Below are positions 10,871 through 23,900 of a stretch of DNA of 64,000 nucleotides, piece after piece. A program made the position numbers and the translations under genes. The notes under the pieces are model-generated. The model did no database searches. It was given only the letters and a program-made list of their open reading frames with translations, and was not told the origin of the DNA. How positions within the stretch are numbered: the first letter of the stretch is position 1; each line of letters opens with the position of its first letter. The DNA comes from Pachypanchax playfairii. Its lineage: Eukaryota > Chordata > Actinopteri > Cyprinodontiformes > Aplocheilidae. The stretch is taken from assembly GCA_006937955.1 (NCBI GenBank), contig SSNP01000108.1, positions 1,636,934 through 1,700,933 of the forward strand, written 5' to 3'.

Positions 10871-13849
10871 TGTAAGATTTTTTTTTTCTTAGCCTTTCCT
10901 CAAAATTCCACTTCAGAAGTTCTAAACAAACCCTTTAATAGTATCCAGAAATAAAAGCTGTGTGTTTTTGGCATTTAAAACACAATAATTGATTACTTCC
11001 ATAAATGAATGAATTATCTCACTCATAGACCACTATATTTTTAGGGCAAATTTCAAAAAGTAAAACATGAGTAAGTACTAACCAAGATAAAATGTAAGTG
11101 AATAAGCACAACCAAATAAAGAAGTTACAGTAATTTTGATTTATTTGATTGAAAACGTCATTAAATGTAGACTACAAAGGTAATTTACCATTGTATATGT
11201 TAGTTCTAATTACTCATTTACAGGGAAAATTGAAGTTTACATGTTCTTTTGCCTTGCCTCTTAACCTTAATTAACCACCATTAGAAACGGATCACAGGCT
11301 TTATAATATGTATAGGGAATATTATCAATTTAGCTTGAATGATTTGTGGTTATACACTGACAGTCTTGGTAATTAGTGAAAACATTCACATTAAACTAGA
11401 ATTTTATTCTAGTTTTAATTTTGCTCATTTAGTTTTAATGTTGTTATCTATTGAGGATTATGAAAAATTACCAGTGAAACTCATGCGATAGCCCAGAGTC
11501 ATGCAACATTGACTTCAGATCTCTGCTCTGTTCCTTTTTATTCTACATCCCTGGTGACTTGGTTAGAACTCCATGGAGACGTCTGACTCTCTTTTTTTAT
11601 TATTCTGCACCAAACTATGCTCTCTTATCTGGTGATTTGAAGACAGACATACAGAATAGAGGAGAAAGTATTCTTGAATCCTGAGAGCCCCGATGAGCAA
11701 TGGAAACATTCATTGTTTTATTTCTTGAGATGTAAGAGTTTTGCTTCGAATTTAAAATCATGAACAATGTTTTGGATTCTTACACTGGGAGACAAGTTGT
11801 TTCTTCTCAGCTAAGCGTGACAATACAGACAGTTTAGTATTTCTTTATCTAAATTTATGTGGTTAGAGACCCCTTCACTCAGAGTAATGATGCATTATGC
11901 TTTTCACAACGTAGTTCAGTTGCAACAAGCTCAGAAAACCGACTTTAGTGTGATGGCAAATATGCTGTTATGCACTGTAACTGCAAACTATTTTTTTCCT
12001 GCTGTTTTCTTTGTCCTAAAGACGAGATCGTATCCCAGGCTTGAGACCAGCATGGTCAGTCCTGCTTTAAATCTTCAGAAAGCAAGAGATGCAGGGCACA
12101 TTCTGAATACACTGCCACTACGCATTCCCAAACACCACCCAGGACCACAGTCTTTAACCAATACAAACTCAGTAAGAAATATTAACACCTTCATGTACCT
12201 ACTCGGCTCCTTAATGTATAAAGGGGAGCCGACTGCTTCTTTAATACATGCATAAAGACTTTGCCAAGTCTTCCAAAGGCCATCCAGGTTCGTGTTTATG
12301 TAAGCCACAGTGAGACTGTATATGTGCATGTTTCATTTTATCCACAATATGTTAATTCATCTATTTAGAAATTCAAAGCCCACCCAAGGTCCTGCATTTT
12401 TGATAAATCTTAAAAGTTGTGAACCATATTTAATAAGCCCAATAGACACAAAGACATGGAGCATTAAGAGCATTCTTTACATTTTAATTCATTAAAAGTG
12501 TTTGAAAGGGCTTAAATGTTAATCTACTCAAGCAGAAATCTGTCTCAATTATAATGTTGTTTCTTTGTGGTAGAATTCTTGGTATGTCTTTTATACTATA
12601 ATACATTTTCAGCAAGCTGCTTGTAAATTATTAAACTCTCTATTATGCTGCATACTAAGTGGATCTACAGTAAAATTCAGTTTTTGTTGTCTTTAAACAG
12701 CAGCAACATTCTGAACAGTAAAGCATTATCCATTTTAAATCATAAGACACTGTTTTATAGCAGGTAGTAATCATTCTTTCACTTTTAAATAGCTGAAGCA
12801 GAAATGAAAACAACCACATTAGGTATTTAATGAAAAGTAACAGTAAGTAAGTCACATTATGGTCCATTAATTTTTCCAAAAAGTATAACAAAATGCAAAT
12901 ATGGTCACAACATAACTTCATTAGGCAAATTCCATGTTTTATGTATCCTACAGGTGCCTTAGAACAGGTGTAAATGATACTATATCTAGGCTTTATAATG
13001 AATTATTAACCGTATTGAAAGAGCTAATATGTCAATGTCAAAAGCCCGTATGTGACAGAATAAATTCACCTTAGAAGGATAAAACCTGTCATGCTGAACT
13101 TAGACTGTTGCAGTCATCCAGAGTTTATTGCTTTACTGTTGTAAAACTTTATATGCTGCAGAGAGTAATTTTCACGCATCATTAAGCCAAAATGGGATAT
13201 AGCTGCAAACAACAATTTCCCCCAAAACACATTGCAATAATTATGATGTATTCAAAAAGCTGCAATTTCCCAGAAGGTCATGGATGATCTTGTATTTTGT
13301 TATGTTTTTTGTTCTTTTGAAGTCATCGTTTTACTTTCCCTTGTGGATAGCTTACATTATTACTGCTTAGTAAATCAAAAGTCAAGCATTATGCAATTGC
13401 TTGTTCACAAAAATCATCGCAAATGTATCCAGAAATCATCATTTTTTAAAATGTATCATTCATTAGAAGGGTGCCAGTTTCAGATGAGATCTGTAAACTT
13501 GAGAAGAAAGGTAAGAGTGCAGTGTTGTGTTACAAGACTGATACCTGTCAGATGTTCCTTGACTGACTGTCAAAGGGCTCTAATTACAGACTGTAAAGGA
13601 TTCACTGCAAAAATACCCTGTAACCAAATCATCAAAAACAATTGGGACTATTTAAACCAGTCTGGATACAAGACAACTAAACGTCTTGATATTTTGAACA
13701 GTACTTCTTAAAACTTGTTAGTATTTTACATTATTATGTTTTTCTTTTTTTTTTTTTAAATCAAATACTTAATAATGAAGGAGGCAAGAAATGGCGTAAA
13801 GGATTTTTATTGCATTTTCAGCAGAGTTATGGCTTTGTGAATCAGAACG
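10871..13849. other. No gene recognised
   Basis: AT-rich DNA. Frames of 132 codons (11857-12255, +) and 143 codons (13280-13711, +) lack recognisable domains, signal peptides or splice context and are probably fortuitous. A small perfect 8-bp hairpin stem (12203-12210 with 12225-12232, loop 14) lies inside the first of these. Confidence 0.4.
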
Positions 13850-13857
13850 GATAAGAC

Positions 13858-14405
13858 CAGTGTGCGATTTGTCAGGGGAGATTTACCCCCCCTCGGCTTT
13901 TGATGTCCCCCTTCCCCCCTGGTCCCTTATTTTTTATTCCTGGGGGGAGTAAGTTATTTTTGTTCCTCTTTCCCATCCGACCATACTTGCCAACTCTCCC
14001 GATTTTTAATGCTCTCCTGAAAATCTCCGGGGACCATCATTCTCCGGAATTTCACCCGATTTCCACCTGGATAACAATATTGCTAAACCATCCGTCACCT
14101 GGCGCCATTTCCTCCCAGACAATAATAACAGTTACACCTTGAAGTCACCATCTGTTGCACAGGTACTGCTATTTAATTAGTTAACTTACATTATTACTGT
14201 GGACTGTTGTTTTGTCAAATAAATAAGCACCGTGTGTTTAATGTATGTGTGCATGTGCGACCAACCCCCCCCCACTGGCAGCGGTTTTTTTGGACCGTTT
14301 GAAAGTGGAACCCCCACCCCCACCCCACCCCACTGGCAGCGTTTTTTTGGACCGTTTGAAAGTGGAACCCCCCCCTTTTCTGCTTTTTACAAAAATCGCA
14401 CACTG
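13858..14405. mobile_element. Non-autonomous hAT element with intact 8-bp target duplication
   Basis: Ends are CAGTGTGCGATTT... and the inverse ...AAATCGCACACTG. The element is flanked on both sides by GATAAGAC (13850-13857 and 14406-14413), a perfect 8-bp duplication as made by hAT transposases. The 548-bp interior is C-rich, carries a block beginning 'cttgccaactctcccgattt' often seen in fish repeats, and a two-unit tandem repeat. No transposase frame is present, so it would depend on an autonomous relative. Confidence 0.85.
14270..14375. repeat. Two-unit tandem repeat inside the hAT element
   Basis: The block 'actggcagcg' + T-run + 'ggaccgtttgaaagtggaac' occurs twice, at about 14274 and 14330, separated by C-rich spacers. 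Unit length is about 55 bp. Frames on both strands stay open through it because the repeat is short; none is a credible gene. Confidence 0.8.
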
Positions 14406-14504
14406 GATAAGACATTGTGTTCCAGGTGGAGATTGGAGTTAGTGGTATGGAAGAAGTCAACGAGATGATGACATCAGCTGGAAGAGAGTCGGTAAGCACA
14501 ATAT

Positions 14505-15775
14505 CGTGGAAGGGGCATTCAAAAACAAAGAACGTGAGATGTAAACAAAGCGATTACTATAGCAGAGAATAAAGAATCAGATCATCAGATTGTTTTACAG
14601 CAGTTCTCCAAACTGGTTCTTTACTTTTCTTGCAATGTGAGAGATATAGGTTACCTCATGACAAACATGACGCAGTTAAAAATGATTATAACCTATATAC
14701 ACATAACACTTATATAACCTGTAACACATCTTGTTCTTGGTTTCCTCATCAACAAGTACTTAGATTACATTCTCATCAGGACGTTCTAAACACAGAGTTC
14801 TGATGACATCCAGGGTTAGTGACTCATTTTATAACCAACTTGTGGCCTGATACAAAATATATACAACATATTTACTTCACGTATCAGCGGCCATCTGTTG
14901 ACTGTACAACACCGGGTATATGGAAAATTTGCTTTTGTACAATTTTAGCACATTTTCTGATAAAATATTCAATAACAGTCAAAATGATGTCACAGTCGGC
15001 TGTTGATGTCATGGCTGGTCTGAAAACATTCTTGTAAAATAATCAAAGACAAAATGTTCTGTGATCTTTTATCTTTTATGATCACCTGAGCATCTGAAAT
15101 CTGACTGATTTGTGCCAATATCAGACATCTGGACATGTTTCACTCATAACTATGTTGCAAGTTTCAACCCAGGCTGATTTTCCTACACGTGTTTATGAAA
15201 TAATGTAATTTTGAACAATTATTTCTGAGTATGAGTTGAGAATTGATGCAATGAAATCACTACGGCAGTTAACGTAAACAGTGGAAGTGAAACAGACTGT
15301 CAAAAAGACTGGAAATAAATCAAACTAAATGAACAGAGAGTAAGGAAGGAGCAATTGAACTGCTCTTTTCTTTTTTGAATGAGACAGTCTGATTGGTTTA
15401 TTTGCATATCAAAACCATAACAAACAAAAGAAGTCAGCAGGAATCTTCACTGAAATTCAATGAAACCCAGGAGGGATTTTATTAAAAAAAGTCGTAGCAT
15501 TTAGGGATCCTAGTGTTAAGGGAAACCACCCTACAGCGTTTCACCACTGGATCAATGAAAACACAAGCTCAGAAATGCTTTTCAATGTACATTTAAGATG
15601 TAAACAAAGAGCTATGTTCCTCTGCTTTGGTAATTTCGGTTTCAAAATTGAGACTTGCTGAAGCACATACAGATTTTCAAATTTGCCTTATAAGTGTCAA
15701 CCAACACAAATTTGCACCATGCTTCATTAAACAAAGTTATAATGCTTCTAAATCTTTTATAGAGACCTGAGCATT
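14505..15775 (+). mobile_element. Unclassified DNA-transposon-like repeat, copy A
   Basis: Its left part (14507-14575: 'ggggcat', 'gagatgtaaacaaag', then a decayed copy of a reading-frame start) matches 51.19-51.31 kb. Its right part (15570-15775, ending near 'gagacctgagcat') matches 52.2-52.44 kb and 60.25-60.46 kb. The middle is unlike copy B, as expected for internal deletion or replacement derivatives. The start codon present in copy B reads ATA here. Terminal repeats and target duplication were not found, so boundaries are approximate. Confidence 0.55.
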
Positions 15776-16369
15776 TCACAAAAACTTTAAGGGACATAAG
15801 ACAGTTCTCAGAATCCAAATCCAGACTTATAAATCCTCTTCATAAAAATGTTCAATAATTTCCACAATGTAAAATCCAAATCCAAAATACATTCTAATGG
15901 CAGGTATCCCTGTGAGTAATTGAAACAAAACTTCAGATTTACAGGTCCATTGTGGGAGCAGACACAGTTGACAGGGCATGGGTCCGAAACCCTGATTCCA
16001 AAAGGGGAATGTCTCAAGGTGCAGGCAACAAGGCCCCAATCAATATGCAAAAAATTGTTGGTGTGAACAAACAAGGCTGTGACAAGGAAAAGGTGGAAAA
16101 TATTTGCAAACTGGTTGTGGTCAGACAATACCATAAAAGGGTGTGGATAGAGAAAAGCGGAGTCAGAGCTGAAGAAATGCATAGGTGGGAACAATAATGA
16201 TGAATGTTGTGACAAGAACTGTGAAAGAACAGTGTGAGAAATATAGACATGATGGCTCTAATCTGCATTCAGTACAATATTTAACTTAAGAGGCACAGCC
16301 TAACATGGAAACTACATTCAACTTATAGTAATAAAATGTTTTTAGTGTTTTCTTCACATCTATAAAGTG
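15776..16369. other. No gene recognised
   Basis: A minus-strand frame of 135 codons (15808-16215) has no recognisable domain. No repeat family was identified. Confidence 0.4.
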
Positions 16370-16377
16370 CCGATTAT

Positions 16378-16881
16378 TAGGGCTGTAATGATACACTGAT
16401 GTACCAATGTATCGTGATACAGGAAGCAATATTGTATCGTGAGGTCCAATATCGATAATACTGATACGGTAAACGTGTTGTACTGACACCACAAGGAAGA
16501 ACAACATGCGCTCTAACATTCTACCAAAAAGTTTTTTGCTGAAAAATAAAACTCAAAACTGATGTGAAAGTGAATGAGTGGCTTAATATGCAATATATTA
16601 CTGTGACGAGCAACTATTAAAAATACATGAAGCTTTATTAAATAACTCTTATTACATATTTCTAATTAAGAATTTTATTTTGTGACATATTAGTTTTGCT
16701 AATAAAATACTACAAACTGATGTAAAAGTGAATGAGTGAATTTGTTTCACCCATTGTCATAGAGTTTTGTTTTGTTGAAAATGCAAAACAAAGAAACGTT
16801 TTAATCGTATCGTGTATCATATCGTGAGCAATGCATCGAGATACGTATTGTGTCATGGGATAATGTATCGTTACAGTCCTA
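16378..16881. mobile_element. Non-autonomous hAT-type element, 504 bp
   Basis: The ends TAGGGCTGTAATGATACA and, inverted, TAGGACTGTAACGATACA agree at 16 of 18 positions. Flanks are CCGATTAT (16370-16377) and CCAATTAT (16882-16889), an 8-bp duplication with one mismatch. Sub-terminal 'gtatcgtgatac' type repeats are abundant, typical of this fish hAT group. No transposase frame is present. Confidence 0.8.
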
Positions 16882-17357
16882 CCAATTATACTTGATCATT
16901 TCTAACTGTGACAAACCTCCATGTCACGCATTGTCCTGCTTTTCTGCATACATTTTTATTGAGTATAGTTTAACTTACTACAGGAGCTGGTGGTGAACTC
17001 TGCCAGTCCTTCAGTCTGGTTTGACTCAAAAACCAAATAAGACACAAACAGACGTCATAGATCATTCAAATAAACAGAGATGATCACTGGTGCTAATTTG
17101 CCCTCCATTCAGGACCTGAACTTATCCATTCAGGACCTGGACTCCTGAAGAGTGAGGAAAAGGGCAGGCAGCATCAGCAGGGACCTTCTCACCCACGATC
17201 TCACCTCTTCTCTCCCCTTTACAGATCATTGTAAGTCAATACCACAAGACACAAAAACTGTTTTTCCCACATTCACCATCATAAACACACAGTTTAACAC
17301 TGTTAAAGAAATAACTTGTTTATCTCATAAATATTATTATATTTTCTCTCTCTCCCT

Positions 17358-17360
<3 letters not shown>

Positions 17361-17406
<46 letters not shown>
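17361..17406. repeat. (AT)n microsatellite with CATA/CACA flanks
   Basis: An uninterrupted TA run spans about 17370-17401, preceded by three CATA units and followed by CACACA. It is likely to be polymorphic in length. Confidence 0.95.
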
Positions 17407-20400
17407 GTATATTTATACAGGCTTCAAAAACCAATCAGCCATTCATGGTGCCCTATGCTGCTATTCATTATGTCTAATAATGTCCTATTATTTTTACATT
17501 TGACTACAGAAGCAGAATTCATTGTGTGTGTAATATAAATAAACCTAATTCTGATTACTTCAGGTTCATCTTAAGGCTGGTAGGAAAATATAATTCCCGA
17601 TTATTAAAGGGTAAGCTGTCAAAGCCTTAGCAGTTCTGAAAGATAAATTATCAATATTTGATTGTGAATAGTTTTTAAATAAATATTTAAATATTCTTTT
17701 TTTACTGTCATGTTTTGTTGTTTTATTTAATTCCCAGTCATTCTTTTCTCAGTTATATATTTTTTTTCCTGCGTTTGGTTCTGGTTAGGTGTGTGTGTGT
17801 GTATGTGTGTGTTTCATTGTTTCTTCTAGTTCGCGAGGCTCACAGCCCTTCACACCTGTTTTTCATCCAGTTAATTAGTCCAGCTGCCTCCACTCTGTAA
17901 TCACTCCCTCCACAGTTAAAGAGCCTCTTGATCTCTCAGTCATATTGTCCTACTGTTTTCAGCACTCAGTTTTAACTGTTTCCCAGCCTGTTGCCAGAAC
18001 TGTAAGCTGTATTGTTTGTTCCCTTGTCTGGTTTCCTCCATCCACCCTCAGTTTGCCCACTGCCTTAAATTATCATTGTGATTTTGCTGCTGTGTCAACC
18101 TTTTTTATATTGATGGATTTTTATGCAGTTATTGTCTCTATTTTTCTCCACTATGTTCCTCCATCCTCAGCCTGCATTTTGGGTCCTTTAGATATCAGGA
18201 CATATTTACATATTGTATCCTCTCCCTTTGTACTTTCTACAATGCTTAAGACTAATTACTAAACATTTACACAAAGTATAGAGTGTCGTTGATTTATATT
18301 TGCAATGGAATTTTCTAAATATTCATAGTTATTTCACTTGCTGTACAGTAAATAGGTCTGTGATATTTCAGGAGCTTTTCGACTGGTGTTTTTTTCTCAT
18401 AGCTGTTGCTTTGATGTCGAATATTCAACATAGTCAATCAACACCTCCCTCAAATGCTGCTGCCAAATAAAGAGACTAAACCATCTGCTCCCCTGCTGCT
18501 TCTATTACTCATATTTAACTGCTTTATTGTTTTACTGTTTTGACCTGACTTGTGGCTATCAAACCTGGAGCAGGACGGCATCCAAGAAGACGATCTGCTG
18601 AGGCCCATTTTGGCCTGGACCATATGTCACAGCCTACATCTCTGTAGGTGCCTTGATCTAGCCTTCTAATTTATTAAACAACCCCATGAAAAAGTCATAA
18701 GATTCCAATAAAAAAAAAGGTCACATCCAAAACAACTGTCTGCCTGTCATTTTATAACCACCTTCTTTGCAGCCTGACTGAAATTCACTCACTGCTGGCA
18801 AAAATCTTTATAGGAAATAATATTTCTTCTCTTTACAACAAATATTTACAACATATTGTTTGTAGGCAGATGTCTTACCAAGGTGATCTGGACAATTACT
18901 ATCACATTAAATAGGTGAGGAGGTAAGGGGCCATTCTATTCGATGAGGCTGTCCTATTTCCAATTCTCCAGCTTCTGTCCCAAATATGCCACTGTGAAAT
19001 AATTGAGACCTCAGATGCGATTTCACCTTGAAGTAACTAGTCTGAAAATAATTTGGCTCCTGCCTACTCGCCTCAAGGACAGCAGGCTGCTGAAATTTGA
19101 TGGGGAGGGAGGTGAGACAGGTGCTGCTGCGAGATAGACGATGCGATCTGATGAAAACAGCAAAGCTGGTCCGCCTCTCCCATTTGTCAGCATTGTTCCA
19201 AGATATCTGCGGGTGAGTACTGGTTTCATTTTTCATTATTCTCTCCATCTTCCTTCTGATATTATGGGCTTTTTCTTTAGCTACCTTGCTGGATTTATCT
19301 TTTTCAAAAGGCCTACCTTCATTTTATCTTACCAGTAAAAGTTTATCATAATGTGCATAAATGCCACAACAAAGCATCACATTTGTAGAAGCCTAATTAG
19401 AGACTTTGAAACGTGTTAGAATCCAATAAGTCACACATTTTACAGCAGAAATCAAGATTCATTCCTTAACTTAAGACTTTTAACTCTCTCATTTTTTCAG
19501 CTCTTTCTGTGGTATATAAAGTAAAATATTTAATTAGCAGTAACTATAATAAACCATAATTTTTTGGTCATAAAGCCCATATTTCAATACATCCAATGCA
19601 ATCTATTTAAACCATGAAAACAATGCATGCAGTGCTACCATGGATAAACTTCTCATAATCTGGCTTTTCCCTAAAGCTCCTTTCTAGTGTCTTAACATAA
19701 TTAAGTTAGTCGCTTAAGCAGCTGATTGATTAGCTAGTTATTGACTCACCTAGGCATTCTAACAAAATGGTCCCAGGGGTATTTCAGTCAGCTGATGTGA
19801 TGTCTGAAAATATGTAATTTTGCTTATTGCTGTAAAAAAATCCATAAATCCCAATGATATGAAATAAAACAAAACAAAACGCAAAAAACTGTAGCTTATC
19901 TGGTATATTTAGAACCAATAATCATTGTTTTGTTAAATTAGAATTTGAATTCCTTTAAATGTTAATTTCCATGTTTTTAAATTTTCACTTTTAAATTGTA
20001 GATGCTAATTAGCTCAATCTGTTTGTTTTTGTATCGTTTTTCTTGAACTGTATCTTTTATTTTGTGCATAAAAAGAACCAAAAACAAAACAAAAATTAAA
20101 ATTTGCCAAAAAAAACCAATAGTTCAGGTTAGTTTGTCTGTGTTGTTCTAATAGTTCTAATATGGCACAAAATTCAAAGAATTAGACAAAAATAAATTAA
20201 TAACATTTAATAAAATCAGATTTACATAAAATAAAAAAGTATTAAAAAAAAGTATAATTTATATCAACAACAGGTATAATTAAAACTATTTGCTTGCAGT
20301 GAATTTAATCCCATTTCATAAAAGGTAAAAAAAATCCTTGGTAATTTTCTGCCAGCACATGGTCCATTTTTCTATGAAAAACACTTGGAAAACACGAGAG

Positions 20401-21839
20401 CAAAAACTCCTTCTACTTTCTATACTTAATTTCCTTTTTTAGGTTTGATTGAGTGTACGATCAGATTTGATATTATAAAATGTTACTTGGTTAAACAACA
20501 GTCTCAGTAAACTAGATTGCATCAAATCTTTACTGTCATCAGGATCAGGTGGCAGTGGGAAAGTTAAAAACTCACACTTTAATAACTAAACACATGATCA
20601 TTATACAGAAAATAATATTCAGCAATAAAAAATAAAACGTAAAAATTAAGGCAAACTACACTATAGCAAAACTTCATCTGTGCTAATAAATGATATCCCT
20701 GAAATCCACTTGATAATGACCATAGGGGAAAAAAACACATGAACTTCATGCTGTATGTGAAATTAACATTTGACAAATGCGTAACACATCTGTTGCACAT
20801 TTTTCCCATGGGAATTTAAAACAAATACATGTGAAAATTGAAAGTTCAATACCACCAGTTCTGCACATGCTTCCTATGTGATTATTATTTAATTAATTTA
20901 TTTTTTTGTAGTAACAGATGACCCATCAAATGTTTTTCACATGGAAACAGGGTTCAAATAGGACCGATTATACATGAAATCAAGACCATATTTCTAGTTT
21001 TGCTAATCATACATCACATAACTGCAGAGATAAAATGCACATGACCACAATAAGGCAAGGTTAAACTTCTGCTGTTTTGTTACAAAAACACTGAGCAGTT
21101 TCACAGGTCTTACTTTTAGAAGTTATTCTTTATTGTTGTCTTTAGTTCAGGTTCCCACACTGAACTCTTCTCATCTGACACCAGTGGTAACGAAAACCTG
21201 CAGGTTTCACTTCTACAATCATGCAACCAGTAATAAATCAACTACTTTGTCCAACTTTTTTTTTTTTTGTAAAAAAACAAAACATTTATTACAATGGGTT
21301 TCTGCTGAATGTGCAGACTCATTTTATTTGCTGTTGTACCATCTTCAAACTATCCACATACAGAGTTTTTCTCCGGATCAGCTAAAATGTGTTTTCTAGC
21401 GTTTTATGTCTTAATTGGCTAAAAGAAAAATGACGTGGAATCAGTGTAAACAAATTAACTGCTCTTTGCTTACTGACATCATGAATGTTAATCAACATGG
21501 TATTTTGTTTGATTGGTAGCCAATGAAAACCCAGCACAACACAGATTTATTATAAAATCCTTTTTAGACACAGCTTTTGATTCTGATTGGATAATTGTTG
21601 AGCTTAAGTCATAGATTGAAATGTTCATAATAGAAGGTCTTTTTGAGTGAAGGGTCCTTGGGGTAGCTATGAGGAGCTGGGAAGCAAGTTTCAGGTAGGT
21701 TTTCTTTTATAATTTTGAAGGCAGGTCTTCTTTGTTTTCACTTATGTGACTTGCTTCCAGAGGAGATAGATGAGTGGTTGACAAGTTGCAGTTTTTCAAA
21801 CCACAGTGTGAGGATTCTTATCTTGAGACACAATGTTAA

Positions 21840-22330
21840 ACAGAGAAACAGAGGCCGAGGTTAATGGCTGACAATCTGTAATCCAATATTCAAGCTCATT
21901 AAACAGAATCAATTCCTAAGATCAAAGCACATCTGATACAACATATAATCCAAAAATCCACAATTGAAAACCAGGTAATGAATAACTGGATAGATGTCGG
22001 GGGACAATGAAGCAGAATCAAGATCATAGATCTGTGAGGTCAGGCAAGTGCAAAAACTGGGGAAAGACAAGTACCAATAAACCATACGTAAAAAAATTTT
22101 AATTCAATGCTGAGAACAAAATAATTCAGATGATCTGGCAGAGAGCAGGTGAAACGAGTGAGTATACAAGCAGAGCAAACAGGTGCAGGCAATAAAGCAA
22201 TTATTAATGCCAGAGCTGCAGTGAGAGGTGTGTTTGAGTGCAGCTCGGAGAAACTAGAACTTAAACAGTTAGTCTTTATTTTAAAGTGTGTAATGGCGGT
22301 TGCATGATGCTATTCAGTCACTGTTGCTTT
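21840..22330. repeat. Unclassified dispersed repeat, low confidence
   Basis: Composition and phrases such as 'ccaatattcaagctc' and 'gcaggtgaaacgagtgag' resemble the repeat type seen near 0.95, 30.2 and 45.1 kb. There is no coding content. Limits and class were not resolved. Confidence 0.3.
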
Positions 22331-22765
22331 GCAGCAGTAAAGGTCACAGATTGGACAACCAACTGACTCTGTGACGGACCATGGATCTGTTTCTCATCCA
22401 CTGGTCTCTGGAACGGCTGTAAAAAAGAAAGGACACCCATTTTGTTTCATTTACATGCAGCACTACCTGTTGAAAAGCAGACATGTTATCTTCAAAGAGC
22501 TAGTAAATGATTAAAGTGCTTGCATTTTCCACCATGCCTCATTTATTTGGAATTAGCCTGTTGAATTGTTTGACCATGCAGTTAACTTGCCATTTTGAGG
22601 GTTTTTAAACAGGCTGGAGTTTTAAGATTTTATTTCGAAGGGATGTCCAATGAAAATATAAATCTGCATTGTCTCCTCAATTATTTACAATATGTAGTTG
22701 TTATAGACAAATTCATTTTTTTAAAAGCTAAAGTTAATGCGTCAAAGCAGAGTTCCATTCTTGTA

Positions 22766-23900
22766 ATTCAATTCAATTCAATTCAATCTTACTACAATCG
22801 TTTCCTTTTATAGAATAATAAAGTAATTCTGTTTTTACTACAGTTTTAGTAGTAATGTATTGTGGTAATATTTGTAGTAGATCTTGTAACTCAGTGAGAG
22901 TCATTATAGAGGTTCTAGCTGTGGACAGGAAGGATCTCCTGTAGTGGTTTGAGTTGCAGCAGACCTGAAGACACTGTTGTTGAGTTACTGTTATTGTAAA
23001 GAGGATACATCACCTGCTCTGATGCTACTCTCCCGACAGCTGACCACAGAGGTGATCACACTCTCACCAACAGAGTTCTCAAAGATCAACATCTCCTTCA
23101 ACATCTTGTTGCAAACGTTGAAAAGCTTGAGCTTCCTTAAAGAGACCCTTCCATAAAAAACATTTGTTCTGAGGTTTCTGTTGAATATTTTAGCTCCACA
23201 GGTGTTCTTACCTTCATAGTGGGTGTGAAAACAGGTCAACAACTTCTCTTTCAGTTTTAATCTCTCAAACTACGCAGGTGGCGATAAAACCCGAGTTCTC
23301 CAAGTCCGAACGGCCTGTATCTGTTTCGTCACAACTCTTTTGTTTGTTAGTATTCGGCAGCTCCCGCAGTTGAAACCACGCCTAGCATGCGGCTCACTAA
23401 AAAGCTGATAGCATAAGACGTAGCAAACAGGAAGACACAACGTCTGATGTTACCATGCGCAGCGGGGCAGGAAACAGTATTCTTTGCTCTCATAGGCTAG
23501 TTTGTTAGCCAATCTGAGTCCAGCAAATCCGAATAATGAATATGAACGAGCTGCTGCTCGAGGCATGACAGAAGGAGCCGGAACCACCCAAATTTTTACG
23601 CAGACAGATTGAAAGGTCTGTTAATCAGTGTTTCCTGACGTTTTTTAGATATAAAATGTTTCATATTACTGGTTAATTCTTAAGAAATAACCACAAAGTC
23701 CTGAAATTTGTATGAAATGGCCTCTTAATGACATCCAGTTGGCTCTGTTTCTTCTCCAAACCAGCGTGACTGTTATCCAAGTGAACACTGAGGTATTTAT
23801 AATCCTCCACCACCTCCACTTTGTCTCCCATGTTGTCCATAAACTTTAAAATGTTCTTAATGAATAACTCCAGTCTGCATACATTTGTGCCCACAGGTTT
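22766..23900 (-). pseudogene. LINE ORF2 C-terminal fragment, split by a MITE
   Basis: Reading the minus strand, about 23890-23729 encodes GDKVEVVEDYKYLSVHLDN, the region after the RT palm of a common fish LINE. About 23136-22990 continues LRKLKLFNVCNKMLKEM and SSIRAGD. The two halves join in register once the 592-bp element at 23137-23728 is removed at its TTAA. A tail of ATTCA units at 22768-22789 fits the LINE 3' end, since the related 3' end at 58.5 kb finishes in 'cttgaatttga'. Small frame changes and a poor middle show the copy is dead. Confidence 0.75.
23137..23728 (-). mobile_element. TTAA-flanked MITE, family M1, minus orientation
   Basis: The element starts TTAAAGAGACCCTTCCAT and ends, inverted, TTAAGAGGCCATTTCATAC. 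TTAA is present at both edges (23137-23140, 23725-23728). It is about 590 bp and matches the copies at 36 kb and 38.7 kb across nearly their whole length, including 'cctagcatgc', 'ttcctgccc' and 'cccactatgaaggtaagaac' blocks (inverted here). It carries no transposase. It lies inside a LINE and so is younger than it. Confidence 0.85.

Larger units (their letters stand above)
16890..22765. other. Long stretch without a recognised gene
   Basis: Mostly AT-rich DNA. Notable items are the AT microsatellite at 17370-17401, GT-rich tracts near 17790-17812, and possible dispersed-repeat matter near 17700-18100 and 21840-22330 that could not be classified. Frames near 17152, 17945 and 18907 (105-128 codons) show no domain. 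Confidence 0.4.

Noticed and set aside
11857..12255. 132-codon plus frame as a gene
   Set aside because: No recognisable domain, no Kozak or splice support, and composition like the surrounding non-coding DNA.
13280..13711. 143-codon plus frame as a gene
   Set aside because: AT-driven residue composition, no domain, and no exon boundaries.
14215..14499. Overlapping frames on both strands with QTVQKN or FGPFESGTP repeats
   Set aside because: They result from a two-unit DNA tandem repeat inside a hAT element, not from a coding gene.
17345..17406. CRISPR-like or other ordered repeat array
   Set aside because: It is a plain AT microsatellite. No spacer-repeat architecture occurs anywhere in the window, and the sequence is vertebrate.
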